Source of the DNA: JAJPHC01 sp035255945
GTDB taxonomy: Bacteria; Acidobacteriota; Thermoanaerobaculia; Gp7-AA8
Assembly (NCBI GenBank): GCA_035255945.1
Contig: DATEZA010000287.1
Coordinates: forward strand, 1 to 26,646
Direction: 5' to 3'
Length of the DNA: 26,646 nucleotides
Position 1 is the stretch's first letter. Each line of letters opens with the position of its first letter. A program made the translations under genes and the position numbers. The notes under the pieces are model-generated. The model ran no database searches and was not told where the DNA came from. It saw only the letters and a program-made list of their open reading frames with translations. Below are positions 1-9,724 of this stretch, piece by piece.

Positions 1-632
1 CGCCAGCTCTTTCGATCGCAGCAAACGCGCACGCGCGATCAGCACGTTGCGATTATCAGCACGGGTGCAAGCAGTAGGCGACAAGCTGAGAGCTTGTCGT
101 ACACCACGTACGGAAAACTGGTGGTGTGGTGTAGGGCAAGCTCTCAGCTTGCCCTCCGTTCACCTCAGCTCTCGCATCAACCGTTCGGCTCTCGATCGCG
201 GTTCGACTAATCACCCGACGAGAGCCGGACGGCTTCCTCCGCCAGCTCGCGCGATCAGCACGTTGATCTTCACGATGACGTTGAAGTGCGATTATCAGCC
301 GGAGTGGTCGAACGCGATCAACGGGTGCAAGCAGTAAAAGGCGACAAGCTGAGAGCTTGTCGTACACCACCTACGGCAAACTGGTGTAGGGCAAGCTCTC
401 AGCTTGCCCTCCGTTCACCTCAGCTCTCGCATCAACCGTTCGGCTCTCGATCGCGGTTCGACTAATTCACCGACGAGAGCCGGACGGCTTCCTCCGCCAG
501 CTCTTTCGATCGCAGCAAACGCGCACGCGCGATCAGCACGTTGCGATTATCAGCACGGGTGCAAGCAGTAGGCGACAAGCTGCGAGCTTGTCGTACACCG
601 TGTAGGGCAAGCTCTCAGCTTGTCGCCTCCGT
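1..632. repeat. Degenerate tandem copies of the kinase 3' end with palindromic spacers
   Basis: This stretch holds no independent gene. Copies of the last 140-160 bp of the adjacent kinase gene (true copy 626-790) recur at about 408-551 and 153-299, with a truncated one at 1-56 running off the window. Copies start 255 and 218 bp apart. Each is followed by a spacer with two small palindromes: a GACAAGCT/AGCTTGTC stem (80-98, 343-361, 574-592) and a GGCAAGCT/AGCTTGCC stem (135-153, 390-408, imperfect at 606-624). The copies carry one-base deletions in the segment matching SSGELVEP of the kinase. The 153-299 copy also lacks about 23 bp but extends further upstream than the 408-551 copy. They therefore cannot encode the same peptide and look like decaying duplications. 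Confidence 0.85.
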
Positions 633-3600
633 TCACCTCAGCTCTCGCATCAACCGTTCGGCTCTCGCTCGGGGTTCGACTAATTCACCCGACGAGAGCC
701 GGACGGCTTCCTCCGCCAGCTCTTTCGATCGCAGCAGACGCGCCCGCGCGATCAGTACGTTGATTTTCACGATCACATTGAAGTGCGATGCGGAGAGTTG
801 CGACGCCGCATCGAGCTCGCGCAGCGCCGCGTCTTTCGGCAGCACGCGTGACAACGCAATCCGCGCATTCGCTTCGACATCCCACACCTTCGCGCCCTTC
901 GCCCAGCCGGCTGCATCGCGCGCGAGCTTCTCCGCGTCCGCAACACGCCGCTGCTCGATCGCGACATTCGCCAGCGAGATGCGGCTCTCCGCGATCGCGC
1001 GCTTCTCGCCGATCTTCTCGCGGATCGCCAGCGCGGCCTCGTGCTGACGTTTTGCGCCGTCGACATCGCCGCGCGCGAGCTTGAAATCGGCGGCGTTCCA
1101 CATGCCGACCGCGAGCACCTGCTGTGCGTGCACCGATTGCGCGACGTCGATGCAGCGCGCGATCTCTTTCTCCGCGCCGGCGAGATCGCCGCGCAGGAAG
1201 TGCGCGTACGCGATGTTGTCGCGCGCGATCGCGTCGAGCTTCGGATCGCCGATCTCCTTCGCCAGCTCGAGCATCTTCGCCAGCAGCGCCTCGGCCTCGG
1301 AAGGCTTGCCCGCCATGAACGCGCAGAACGCGAGGTTGTTCGAGCCGGCGGACTTCAGCCACGCATCGCCGTTGCGCTCGCCGGCAGCCAGCGCTTCGAC
1401 GAAAAACGGCCGCGCGCGCGGCACATCGCCGAGGTAGATGTAGACCGAGCCGATGCGGAGGAGACAACGCGCTGCGCCGCCGATGTCGCCCGCTTCGCGA
1501 TATAGCGCGAGCGCTTTCTGCTGCGCATCGATCGCTTCGGTCGTGCGTCCCTGCCGATGCAGAGAGACACCGAGTCCCGACATCGCGCGCGCCGTCAGCA
1601 GCTTCGTCGCGCGCTGTTCGCCGAGGGCGATCGCGCGCGTTGCCGCGGCCTGCATGCGCGCGTAATCGGAGAGTGAGCCGGCCGCGTCCATCTCCGCGAT
1701 GTCGATGCGCGGATCGGCCGCGAGCTTGTGCATCGATGCGATCGTCGTCAGCGCATCGGCCGGCGTCCCTTTCTTCGTCTGCGCATTCGCGAGGCGCAGC
1801 TGGTAATCGAGATCGTCCGGGAACAGCGTCGCGAGCGCGCGATCGATCTCCGCGGCGCGCGTCCAGTCGCCGATCGTTTCGCGATACCCGGCTTCGATCA
1901 CGAGCCGCTGTTCGCGCGTGAGCTTCGACGACAGATCGAATGCGCGCTTCGCTTCGTCGCGCGCGTTCCTGTCGTAGCCGAGGGCCGACCACGCGGACGC
2001 GAGTGCCGCATGCGGCAGCGGCTGATCGGGCGCGGCGTCGACGGCGCGTTCGAGCGAGTCGCGCGCGGAGAGCGCATCGAATCCGCGCAATTGCGCCAGT
2101 CCCATCGCATAAAAGCGTGCGACGTTCGGATCGGAAGGCAATGCGCCGAGGGCCTGCGACGACGACTGGCTGGCGACCGAGGCGACGCCGAGCTCCTCGC
2201 GCATGCGCGCGCCGACGCGCGACACGAGATCGAACAGATGCGCGGTCGTGCCGGTCTCCGCGATCGACGTGTCGCGCGCGTTGCTCGTGTCCTGCACGCG
2301 CACGTCGACGCGCAGTTGATCGCCGACATCGACGAACGATCCGGCGACGACGAGATCCGCGCCGAGGTTGTCGTGAATGCGCGCCAGGGTTTCTTTGGAG
2401 AACGAGTCGCCGCTGCCGAGCTTCAATTCGATTCGCGCGCGCTGCACGTCCTCGCCCGGAATCGCGCGCAAGCGTCCTTCCGCCGCGAGCTCCGTCGTCA
2501 GCATTTCAGCGAGTGCGGGCGAAAGCCATTCGGCGTCGCGATGTCCGGCGATGTTCCTGAATCCGATGACCGCGACCGCAGGACGCCGCCGCTCGGGCGG
2601 CTTGAACCGGCGCTGCAGAAAGGCGCCGGCGATGGCCGCGACGATCGCGATCGCGACGATGGCTGCGATCCATTTCATGTTGCGGCGGTGATGGCGGAGG
2701 CGCGGAATGGGCGAGGCGCCGGTGAGCGCGTCGACGACCTCGGTCGCTGTCCTGAAACGATCGTTCGGGTCGCGCTCGAGGCAGCGCAGGATCGTCGCTT
2801 CCCATCGCACTTCGAGCTGCGGAACGATCGAGCGCGGCGATGACGGCGCCTCCTTGATCTTGCGTACGACGGTCGCCAGCGCCGGCTCGTCGGGGAACGG
2901 ACGGCGGCCGGTGATCATCTCGAACATCACCACGCCGAGGGCGTAGATGTCGGCGGCGGGCGTGACCTGCGCGCCCTGGCACTGCTCCGGCGCGAGATAC
3001 GCGGCGGAGCCCATGATCATGTTCGGATGCGTGACGAACGCGTCCTGATTGGCGACGGTGCCGTGCGCGAGTCCGAAGTCGGTGATGACGGCGCGCTCGC
3101 CATCGCCGTCGAGGATTACGTTCTCGCATTTCAGATCGCGATGAATGATGCCTGCGCGATGCGCGGCCGCGAGTCCGTCGCAGATCTGTTTGACGATCGG
3201 CAGCGCTTCGCTCGTGGTCAGCCGCTTCTTGTCGCGAATGTGCTGCGCGAGTGTTTTCCCGCGCAGCAATTCCATCGTGACGAAGAGATCGATGTGCCCG
3301 CTCTCGCGGCGATGATGCGCGAGGTCGTAGATCCGGCAGACGTTGGGATGGGTGACTTTGCGCGCGAGCTGGATCTCGCGTTTCAGCCGTTCGATCGAAT
3401 CCTGCGTCGCCGCCTCGGCGCGCACCGACTTGATCGCAATCGGCTCGTGCAGATCGAGATCGAACGCTTCGTAGACTTCCCCCATCCCGCCCGCTGCGAT
3501 GAAGCGCACGATCCGGTATCGCGAGGCGAGGACTTCTCCGTCGATGAACGTGCGGGAGGCTTCGATCGGCGCAGTGGGATCACCGTCGCCGAACCGCAGC

Positions 3601-3638
3601 GTCGGCTGATCCGCCTGCGTCAAAGGGCCGCTTGCCAT
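633..3638 (-). CDS. Membrane Ser/Thr protein kinase with extracytoplasmic TPR domain
   Basis: A 1001-residue Hanks-type kinase that should phosphorylate Ser/Thr on partner proteins in response to an external signal. The kinase domain spans about 40-305: glycine loop AAGGMGEVY (48-56), ATP-anchoring Lys70, catalytic loop HRDLKCEN (166-173, Asp168), DFG (187-189) and APE (216-218), all intact. One membrane helix follows (322-342). Outside it lie a TolB/FlgO-like segment beginning PAVAVIGF (353-360) and, from about 480, a long run of TPR-like helical repeats. This kinase-TM-TPR layout is common in Acidobacteriota and myxobacteria. The ATG at 3638 is chosen because it precedes the complete kinase domain and has a GGAG eight bases upstream. 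The final 20 residues (SSGELVEPRARAERLMRELR) lie in the duplicated segment described at 1-632. The gene is divergent from the secreted protein at 3706. Substrate unknown. Confidence 0.93.
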   Translation of the reverse strand: MASGPLTQADQPTLRFGDGDPTAPIEASRTFIDGEVLASRYRIVRFIAAGGMGEVYEAFDLDLHEPIAIKSVRAEAATQDSIERLKREIQLARKVTHPNVCRIYDLAHHRRESGHIDLFVTMELLRGKTLAQHIRDKKRLTTSEALPIVKQICDGLAAAHRAGIIHRDLKCENVILDGDGERAVITDFGLAHGTVANQDAFVTHPNMIMGSAAYLAPEQCQGAQVTPAADIYALGVVMFEMITGRRPFPDEPALATVVRKIKEAPSSPRSIVPQLEVRWEATILRCLERDPNDRFRTATEVVDALTGASPIPRLRHHRRNMKWIAAIVAIAIVAAIAGAFLQRRFKPPERRRPAVAVIGFRNIAGHRDAEWLSPALAEMLTTELAAEGRLRAIPGEDVQRARIELKLGSGDSFSKETLARIHDNLGADLVVAGSFVDVGDQLRVDVRVQDTSNARDTSIAETGTTAHLFDLVSRVGARMREELGVASVASQSSSQALGALPSDPNVARFYAMGLAQLRGFDALSARDSLERAVDAAPDQPLPHAALASAWSALGYDRNARDEAKRAFDLSSKLTREQRLVIEAGYRETIGDWTRAAEIDRALATLFPDDLDYQLRLANAQTKKGTPADALTTIASMHKLAADPRIDIAEMDAAGSLSDYARMQAAATRAIALGEQRATKLLTARAMSGLGVSLHRQGRTTEAIDAQQKALALYREAGDIGGAARCLLRIGSVYIYLGDVPRARPFFVEALAAGERNGDAWLKSAGSNNLAFCAFMAGKPSEAEALLAKMLELAKEIGDPKLDAIARDNIAYAHFLRGDLAGAEKEIARCIDVAQSVHAQQVLAVGMWNAADFKLARGDVDGAKRQHEAALAIREKIGEKRAIAESRISLANVAIEQRRVADAEKLARDAAGWAKGAKVWDVEANARIALSRVLPKDAALRELDAASQLSASHFNVIVKINVLIARARLLRSKELAEEAVRLSSGELVEPRARAERLMRELR

Positions 3639-3705
3639 GCGAAGCTCCGGGGAGAAGAGAATTATCGCATCGACGCTTTGTTAGCCGCACACGTACCTTT
3701 CGATC

Positions 3706-5820
3706 ATGCTTCCTCTTTTCCTGCTCTCCATCCTCCTCGGGAACGAAATTCCGCTGTCGCGTCCGGTTGTCGAGCCCGCACCGTTCATGCGCAATGCGCC
3801 GGGCATCGCGTCGAACGGAACGATTTTTTTCGCTGCGTGGTACGACCAGATCAACGCCGGCATTCGCGGCGTGCGGCTGGATGAGCGCGGGCAATTGATC
3901 GATCAGGTTTCGATTCGTATCGCATCGGGCGCGGGGAAGCCGGTGGCGGTTGCGTCGGACGGTCAGGACTTCGTCGTCGCATACGCGTGCAGCGCCTATC
4001 CGGGCTCGGTGTGCCTGGCGCATGTTTTTTCCGATACCGGTGTCGTCGAACAAGGCGGGCGCATCGAACCGGCGAGCTCGTTCGCCATCGCATCGAACGG
4101 GCATGGCTACGTCATGACGTACCTGCCCGACATCTACCCCAGCTCGTCGCGCCCGCTGCAGGCAATTGCGATTGCGCGCGACGGCTCGATCCTCGGCAAA
4201 TCATTCGAGCTGCCGGCGACGCCGTATCCCGCCGCGATCGCATCGAACGGAACGAATTACTACGTCGTCTGGAGCTCGTACTCCGCGCTGTTCGGGGCGC
4301 TGATCTCCGATCGCGAAGTGCTCAAACCGGCGCAGCAGCTCACGACGTTTACGCCGGGCTGGGGCGCTGCGGCGTTCGGCTGGTCGGTCGCATCGAACGG
4401 CGACTCGTTCGTCGTCGTCTGGCAACAGAACATCGGTGTCACCGATCGCCACTACGTCACAGAAAACCGCAGCCGCTTCATCGCCCGCGACGGCACGCTC
4501 GGCGCGGATCATCGGATCGCGAGCGAGCCGGAGCGCGCGTGGTATCCGAGTGCGGCGTGGAACGGCCGCGAGTACGTCGTCTCGTACACATACAGCGTGG
4601 CGGACATGTGGCCGCTCTACTTTCAACCGGAAGAGGCGGACATCCATCAGTTGTCGCTCGATGCGAACGGCGCGCTGACGAAGTCGCCGTCGGTCGTGGC
4701 GGCACGAAGCGGCCGCGAGGCGATGGCGTCGATTGCGTCGAATGGCGCGACGACGGTGACGCTGTGGGAGCACGACGTGCGAGCCGGCGGTACGCAGATC
4801 GAAGCGAAGAGCGACGATGCGCCGCAGATCGTGTCGAACGCGATCGCATGGCAACAGAATCTGGCCGGCACGGGTCGGGTCATCGCGTGGGAAGAAATCA
4901 TCGGCGCCGAGCAGCGGCATCAATTGCGGATGCAGCGAGTGCCGGCCGACGGCGATCCGGTCATCGTTCAGGAGAGCGTTTCGGATCAGTTGAATCCGGC
5001 CGCCGGCGGTCAGCTCATCGCGTGGCTCGAGAACGGGCACGTGTTCGCGCGCCGCCTCGGCAACGACAACGCGCTGCCGATCGGCGACGTGCTCTCGCTC
5101 GGCGAGAGCTCGACCGATGCGCGGATCGCAATCGCGGCCGTCGGCGCGCGACATCTCGTCGTGTGGGAATCGCCCGACCATCACATCGTGGGTGCGCGGA
5201 TCCTCGACGGCGTTCTTCTCGATACCAAACCTTTCGCGATCTCGCACGGTTCGGCGCGAGAGTGGAATGCGACGATCGCCACGAACGGCGACAGTTTCGC
5301 GGTCGCGTGGAATCGCGACTACACAGGCGGGATCTGCGTCGAAGGTTGCATGCCGCCGGCTTCCATCCAGAGTGCTTCCGTTGAGCGCGATGGCGTCGTC
5401 GGTCCAACGATCGAAGTCGCTCCGATGGATGCGCGCGATCCGCGGCTCGTCTGGGACGGATCGGACTACGTGCTCTTCTGGACGACTCGTCCGAGCGCGC
5501 TGTTCGCGCGACACCTCGGGTCGCCGGCGCGCAAGATTCGCGATGGCGCGTTGCCGCTTGGAGTGACGTGGACAGGGTCCGAGTATCTGGTGGCGTTCGC
5601 GTCAGGCGGATACCTGTTCGCCGGCCGCGTTGATGCTGCGTTGAACCTTCAGGAAGTCGCTTCCGTCACGACGATCGACACATCGTTCCGCGATGCCGTG
5701 CTCTCGCCGGCGGTGCTCGCGTACCCGACCAAGAGCAACTTCGATGTCTCCCGGGCGGTGGTGCGGATAATCGGCGAGGACGCCTCGCCGGCCGCTTCGC
5801 GGCGGCGTACCTCGCGTTAA
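3706..5820 (+). CDS. Secreted repeat protein, probable beta-propeller
   Basis: A 704-residue protein of unknown function. It begins with a short hydrophobic stretch (MLPLFLLSILLG) that could act as a signal peptide. The rest is built from about ten repeats with the core (I/V)ASNG-x3-(Y/F)-x-V-x-W, for example IASNGTNYYVVW, VASNGDSFVVVW and ATNGDSFAVAW. Such short strand-turn-strand repeats are typical of beta-propellers and related all-beta surface or secreted proteins. No catalytic motif is visible. The start has no clear ribosome-binding site, and only 67 bp separate it from the divergent kinase, so a shared control region is likely. The last residues (ASPAASRRRTSR) come from GC-rich palindromic sequence running into the repeats at 5821, so the true C-terminus may be recently altered. 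A link to the kinase is only suggested by position. Confidence 0.75.
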   Translation: MLPLFLLSILLGNEIPLSRPVVEPAPFMRNAPGIASNGTIFFAAWYDQINAGIRGVRLDERGQLIDQVSIRIASGAGKPVAVASDGQDFVVAYACSAYPGSVCLAHVFSDTGVVEQGGRIEPASSFAIASNGHGYVMTYLPDIYPSSSRPLQAIAIARDGSILGKSFELPATPYPAAIASNGTNYYVVWSSYSALFGALISDREVLKPAQQLTTFTPGWGAAAFGWSVASNGDSFVVVWQQNIGVTDRHYVTENRSRFIARDGTLGADHRIASEPERAWYPSAAWNGREYVVSYTYSVADMWPLYFQPEEADIHQLSLDANGALTKSPSVVAARSGREAMASIASNGATTVTLWEHDVRAGGTQIEAKSDDAPQIVSNAIAWQQNLAGTGRVIAWEEIIGAEQRHQLRMQRVPADGDPVIVQESVSDQLNPAAGGQLIAWLENGHVFARRLGNDNALPIGDVLSLGESSTDARIAIAAVGARHLVVWESPDHHIVGARILDGVLLDTKPFAISHGSAREWNATIATNGDSFAVAWNRDYTGGICVEGCMPPASIQSASVERDGVVGPTIEVAPMDARDPRLVWDGSDYVLFWTTRPSALFARHLGSPARKIRDGALPLGVTWTGSEYLVAFASGGYLFAGRVDAALNLQEVASVTTIDTSFRDAVLSPAVLAYPTKSNFDVSRAVVRIIGEDASPAASRRRTSR

Positions 5821-6148
5821 TCCCCTCGGAGCGCGGCCGTCCCGGCCGCAGCCGGCGAGCGTCTCGCTCGCCGGCCGAGACGGCCGCCGAGTGCGGGCGA
5901 GACGCCCGCGCTCCACTCAGCGGCCGCGCGGTGGCTTGTGTGGCGCCGGCGACTCCGCCGGCGTGGTTCTGCGCCGCCGAGGTCGGCGGCGCCACACTGG
6001 TGCCGATGATCGGATCACCGCCGGGGCTGTCGCACCTGCTCGGCCGCTATGCATGCGGCAATCCTACCGGCGTCTCGGCCGCAGCCGGCGAGCGTCTCGC
6101 TCGACGGCCGAGACGGCCGCCGAGTGCGGGCGAGACGCCCGCGCTCCG
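5821..6148. repeat. GC-rich intergenic repeat block with two 71-bp copies
   Basis: No gene is visible. Two 71-bp copies (5844-5914 and 6077-6147) in the same orientation differ at a single base. Each contains several internal palindromes of the types GGCGAGCGTCTCGCTCGCC and GCGGGCGAGACGCCCGC. Between them (about 5938-5997) is a compound hairpin with outer arms TGTGGCGCCG/CGGCGCCACA and inner stems GCCGGCGACTCCGCCGGC and GCCGCCGAGGTCGGCGGC. The second 71-bp copy ends one base before the stop codon of the converging flavoprotein gene. It lies between two convergent genes and could act as a bidirectional transcript-end structure, although no T-tract follows. A related, more diverged sequence lies at 15000-15054. 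Confidence 0.85.
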
Positions 6149-9100
6149 TTATGCCCGCGCGAAGAGGCGCGTTAGCCAGGCGTTCGTCAGTTTCTCCACG
6201 ACCGTGTTCTGGCGCAGGCGCGCGCGGAGGTTCACGAAGTCGACATTGTCGAGGGGCTGGTCCTGGTTGAAGCAGCTGAAGATGAACGACTCCTTGCCGG
6301 TCTTGGGGTCGACGTGACGCTGGAGGCATTGGGCGCAGACCTGCTTCATCATGCATTGCATCGGACTGTTGATCGATCCGATGCCGGCGTGGTCGGGGTT
6401 GAGATGCTCCGCGAGCACGCCGTGGCGTGCGTCCTTCACGGCGCGCATCATGCCGTCGGAGCCGATGGCGATGATCCGCTGTACGTCTTTCAAATCGAAC
6501 ATGCGGTCGTCGGAAGTCGCATAGGCGAGCATCGACTGCACGATGTTGCCGACGAACTTGCGGTCCTGCGGACGGCGCGGCTCGATCGGGTCGCCGAGGT
6601 CGACAGACCAGATGACCTGATCGGTGCCGGCTTCGATCTCGTCGCGCTTGAACACATCGATCGCTTTTTTGTAGCCGGCGAAGTAGACGACGCGGCAGCC
6701 GTTGTCCTTCAGCGCCTTGGCGATGGAGAAGAGCACCGCGTTGCCGAGGCCGCCGCCGGCGAGGAGGATCGTCTCGTTTTTCGGGAGCTCGGTGGGCGCG
6801 CCGGTCGGTCCCATCACCACGACCGGTTCGCCGGTTTTCAGCGATGCACACAAACGGGATGAGCCGCCCATCTCGAGAATGATCAACGACAGCAGTCCGC
6901 GATCGGGATCGGTCCATGCGCCGGTGAGCGCGATGCCTTCCATCACCAGCTTCGTGCCGTCGATCTCCGTCGCGGTCGATTCGAAGTTCTGCAGACGGAA
7001 GAATTGTCCCGGCTCGAATTGACGCGCGGCGAACGGCGCGCGTACGACGACTTCCACGATCGTCGGTGTGAGGCGATTGATCTGGTGCACGCGCGCGATC
7101 AGGCCGTCGTCGAGCGTGCGAACGAGCTCCTCCCACTTCGCCGGATCGGCGGCCGGAAGCTCGCCGAACAGCTCTACGACATGTGGATATCCGTACTTCG
7201 CCGAGGCCATCGCCTTCACGACGTTGCCGGCGTATTTGGGATGGTTGTCGCCGTAGAACGAGATCAATTTCTCGCGGCTCGACGGGTGCTGGTAGGACGT
7301 GAAGAAGCCGGTATCGCGCGCCGGATCCTGGATTTCGATCAGCTCCTGATCCGCCGAAACGGCGTGCGCCTGGAAGAACTGCTTCCACTTGTCGAGCTTG
7401 AACGTGCCCGGATGTTCCTTCTCGTAGATGACATTCGGACTCGTTCCCGCCGCAACCATCACGCTCCGCGCCGGAAGGTCAACAACTTGACCACTGTCCT
7501 TCCAACGTCCATCTTCGACGACCTGCTTTTCGAAGAGCAGCGATTGCACGTGACCAAATTCGTCCGCGACGGCCTCGATGGGCGAGAGCGAGTCGGCGTA
7601 CGCGATCCCTTCCTCGAACGCCTTGATCACTTCTTCGTGATTGAGCCGGTACGCCGGCGAATCGAGCAGCGACTTGCGATAAGCGATGGTGACTCCGCCC
7701 CACGAGCGCACCAGCGGGATGAAGTCCGGCTTCTCGCCGGCGGCCGCAGCGCGCTCGCGTTCCGCGCGGACGGCGCGGCCGTGATCGAGGAATTCATCCA
7801 GAATCCCGAGCTCCTCTTTGTCGAAGCCCATGCGCAATTCCTCGCCCATGAGCTCATACCGTTCGAGGATTTTCTCGACCTGCACCGGGTAATACGCGAA
7901 GAGCTCCGTCGCCGTGTCGATCGCGGTGAGCCCGCCGCCGATCACTACAGCGGGTAGACGAACTTGCAAATTCGCCAGCGATGACTTCTTGAATGCGCCG
8001 GTCAGCTGCAGCGCCATGAGGAAGTCGCTCGCCTTGCGAATGCCGCGAATGAGATTGTTCTTCATCCGCACGATCGTCGGCGTGCCCGCGCCCGCGGCGA
8101 TCGCGATGTGATCGAAGCCGAGCCTGTCGAACGCGTCTTCGATGGTGATCGTGCCGCCGAAGCGCACGCCGCCGTAGACCTTCACGTTCTTTTTCAGCTC
8201 AAGCGCGATGCGGATGATCTTCAAAAAGTTCTTGTCCCAGCGGACGGTGATGCCGTACTCCGACACGCCGCCGAATCCCGCGAGAATCCGATCGTCGAGC
8301 GAATCCCATAACTTCTTCGCGTCGACGATCGGCTGCATCAAAAACTCCTCGGGCAGCGGCTCGATCTTCAGGCCATCGATCGCCACCACGCCGAATCCTT
8401 CATTCGACACGTAGTGCGCGAGCGTGTAGCCCGCCGGCCCGAGCCCAACCACCAACACGTTTTTTCCGTTGTACGGCAGCGCGACCGGCCGCCGCACGTT
8501 CAGCGGATTCCAGCGCGTGAGCAGCGAATAGATCTCGAAGCCCCACGGCATCCAGAGCACGTCGGTGAGCACGCCGGTCTCGATCTGCGGGATGTCGACC
8601 GGATCCTGTTTCTGAAAAATGCACGCCTTCATGCAGTCGTTGCAGATGCGATGACCGGTGCCGGGACACATCGGGTTGTCGATCATCACCACCGCCAGTC
8701 CGGCGATCGATTCGCCCTCGGTGCGCAGCGCGTTCATCTCGCCGATTTTTTCGTCCAGCGGACAACCTTCCAGCGCGAGTCCGAGCGGGTTCGGTTTGAA
8801 CGTGCCCCCTTTTTCGGGGAAGCCGTGCGAGCACGAGTCCTTCGTCCGCTCGTGGCAGTAGATGCAGTAGTGCGCCTGGTCCGCGATCATGCGCGGCGTG
8901 GCGCGCGGATCGGTGAGTTTGAATCCGTCGCGGCGGCGATAGTGCTCGTCGTTGCCGACGACACGCAGTTCATCGATCGCTTTCGTGTCGACGAGGCGAT
9001 CGAAGACGAGCGGCTTCGGCAGATGGAACGACGTCCAGCCGTCGAAGCGTCCTGCCTTCCACTGCGCCGCGGTCCAGTCGACGAGCATGTCGACGATGCG

Positions 9101-9724
9101 ATGCAGTGCCGCTTTCTCCCGCTCGACCGCCTCGGGTGACTCGACCGGCTCATGCCGCACGAGCGTGTCTTCGAAGGTATGCGTCGCGCGCAGCGAATCG
9201 CGAAGCTGCGCGAACGATGCACGCGTTTCACCCGAGGGGGTTGCGGCCTTCGCGCCGCGCGGATATTCGCGCTCGATGTCGAGCAGCTTGTTCGCCGTGC
9301 ACGCGAGCGCGAGCTCCGGATCGCGATCGAATTCGCCGCCGGCGAGCGTGCGGATCAGCGCGAAGATCGCCGGTTCGTCGACGCTGGCAGGTGCCGCGAC
9401 CTTTGCGACGCGCTTCGCGACGAGCTCTTTTTTGAATCGCGCAACCTGTGCGTCGCGTTGCGCGCGCTGATGCAGCTGCGCCGGTCCGCCATCGACCGGA
9501 AAGAGCTGCGCGAGAAACATCCCGAGCTCGCGCCCGACCGCGATCAGCAGCTCCGATTCCTGCGGAGGTGTGAGCGTGCCGGGATTCGCGCGATACGCGG
9601 CGAAGCGCTGAAACAGCGCGTCATCGCGATCGCGCACGAAGCGGTCGAACGCATCGGCGAGATCGCGCAGTCGGTGGTGGTCGTAGAGGTCGGAGTAGGT
9701 GAAGTTCTCGATGCCGAGATTCAT
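6149..9724 (-). CDS. Large Nfn-like fused iron-sulfur flavoprotein (GltD-like + PyrK-like)
   Basis: A 1191-residue redox protein. Residues 1-270 are an N-terminal region I do not recognise. Then come eight cysteines in the GltD two-[4Fe-4S] pattern (C287, C290, C298, C321; C353, C361, C364, C368), an FAD Rossmann motif VVGLGPAG (425-432), and a second dinucleotide site VVIGGGLTAIDTA (593-605). From about 870 to 1160 follows a PyrK/ferredoxin-reductase-type module with EPGQFFRLQ (904-912), an NAD-site-like glycine run LLAGGGLGNA (987-996) and a [2Fe-2S] cysteine set C1124, C1130, C1133, C1151. This combines in one chain the two parts of NADH-dependent ferredoxin:NADP oxidoreductase, so pyridine-nucleotide electron transfer or bifurcation is plausible; the substrate is unknown. 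The start is fixed by the ATGA overlap with the SRPBCC gene upstream. The stop abuts a 71-bp repeat. Confidence 0.88.
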   Translation of the reverse strand: MNLGIENFTYSDLYDHHRLRDLADAFDRFVRDRDDALFQRFAAYRANPGTLTPPQESELLIAVGRELGMFLAQLFPVDGGPAQLHQRAQRDAQVARFKKELVAKRVAKVAAPASVDEPAIFALIRTLAGGEFDRDPELALACTANKLLDIEREYPRGAKAATPSGETRASFAQLRDSLRATHTFEDTLVRHEPVESPEAVEREKAALHRIVDMLVDWTAAQWKAGRFDGWTSFHLPKPLVFDRLVDTKAIDELRVVGNDEHYRRRDGFKLTDPRATPRMIADQAHYCIYCHERTKDSCSHGFPEKGGTFKPNPLGLALEGCPLDEKIGEMNALRTEGESIAGLAVVMIDNPMCPGTGHRICNDCMKACIFQKQDPVDIPQIETGVLTDVLWMPWGFEIYSLLTRWNPLNVRRPVALPYNGKNVLVVGLGPAGYTLAHYVSNEGFGVVAIDGLKIEPLPEEFLMQPIVDAKKLWDSLDDRILAGFGGVSEYGITVRWDKNFLKIIRIALELKKNVKVYGGVRFGGTITIEDAFDRLGFDHIAIAAGAGTPTIVRMKNNLIRGIRKASDFLMALQLTGAFKKSSLANLQVRLPAVVIGGGLTAIDTATELFAYYPVQVEKILERYELMGEELRMGFDKEELGILDEFLDHGRAVRAERERAAAAGEKPDFIPLVRSWGGVTIAYRKSLLDSPAYRLNHEEVIKAFEEGIAYADSLSPIEAVADEFGHVQSLLFEKQVVEDGRWKDSGQVVDLPARSVMVAAGTSPNVIYEKEHPGTFKLDKWKQFFQAHAVSADQELIEIQDPARDTGFFTSYQHPSSREKLISFYGDNHPKYAGNVVKAMASAKYGYPHVVELFGELPAADPAKWEELVRTLDDGLIARVHQINRLTPTIVEVVVRAPFAARQFEPGQFFRLQNFESTATEIDGTKLVMEGIALTGAWTDPDRGLLSLIILEMGGSSRLCASLKTGEPVVVMGPTGAPTELPKNETILLAGGGLGNAVLFSIAKALKDNGCRVVYFAGYKKAIDVFKRDEIEAGTDQVIWSVDLGDPIEPRRPQDRKFVGNIVQSMLAYATSDDRMFDLKDVQRIIAIGSDGMMRAVKDARHGVLAEHLNPDHAGIGSINSPMQCMMKQVCAQCLQRHVDPKTGKESFIFSCFNQDQPLDNVDFVNLRARLRQNTVVEKLTNAWLTRLFARA

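Noticed and set aside
1..632. CRISPR array
   Set aside because: Repeat units are long (over 200 bp), unevenly spaced and derived from the kinase gene end; no short regular repeats, unique spacers or cas genes.
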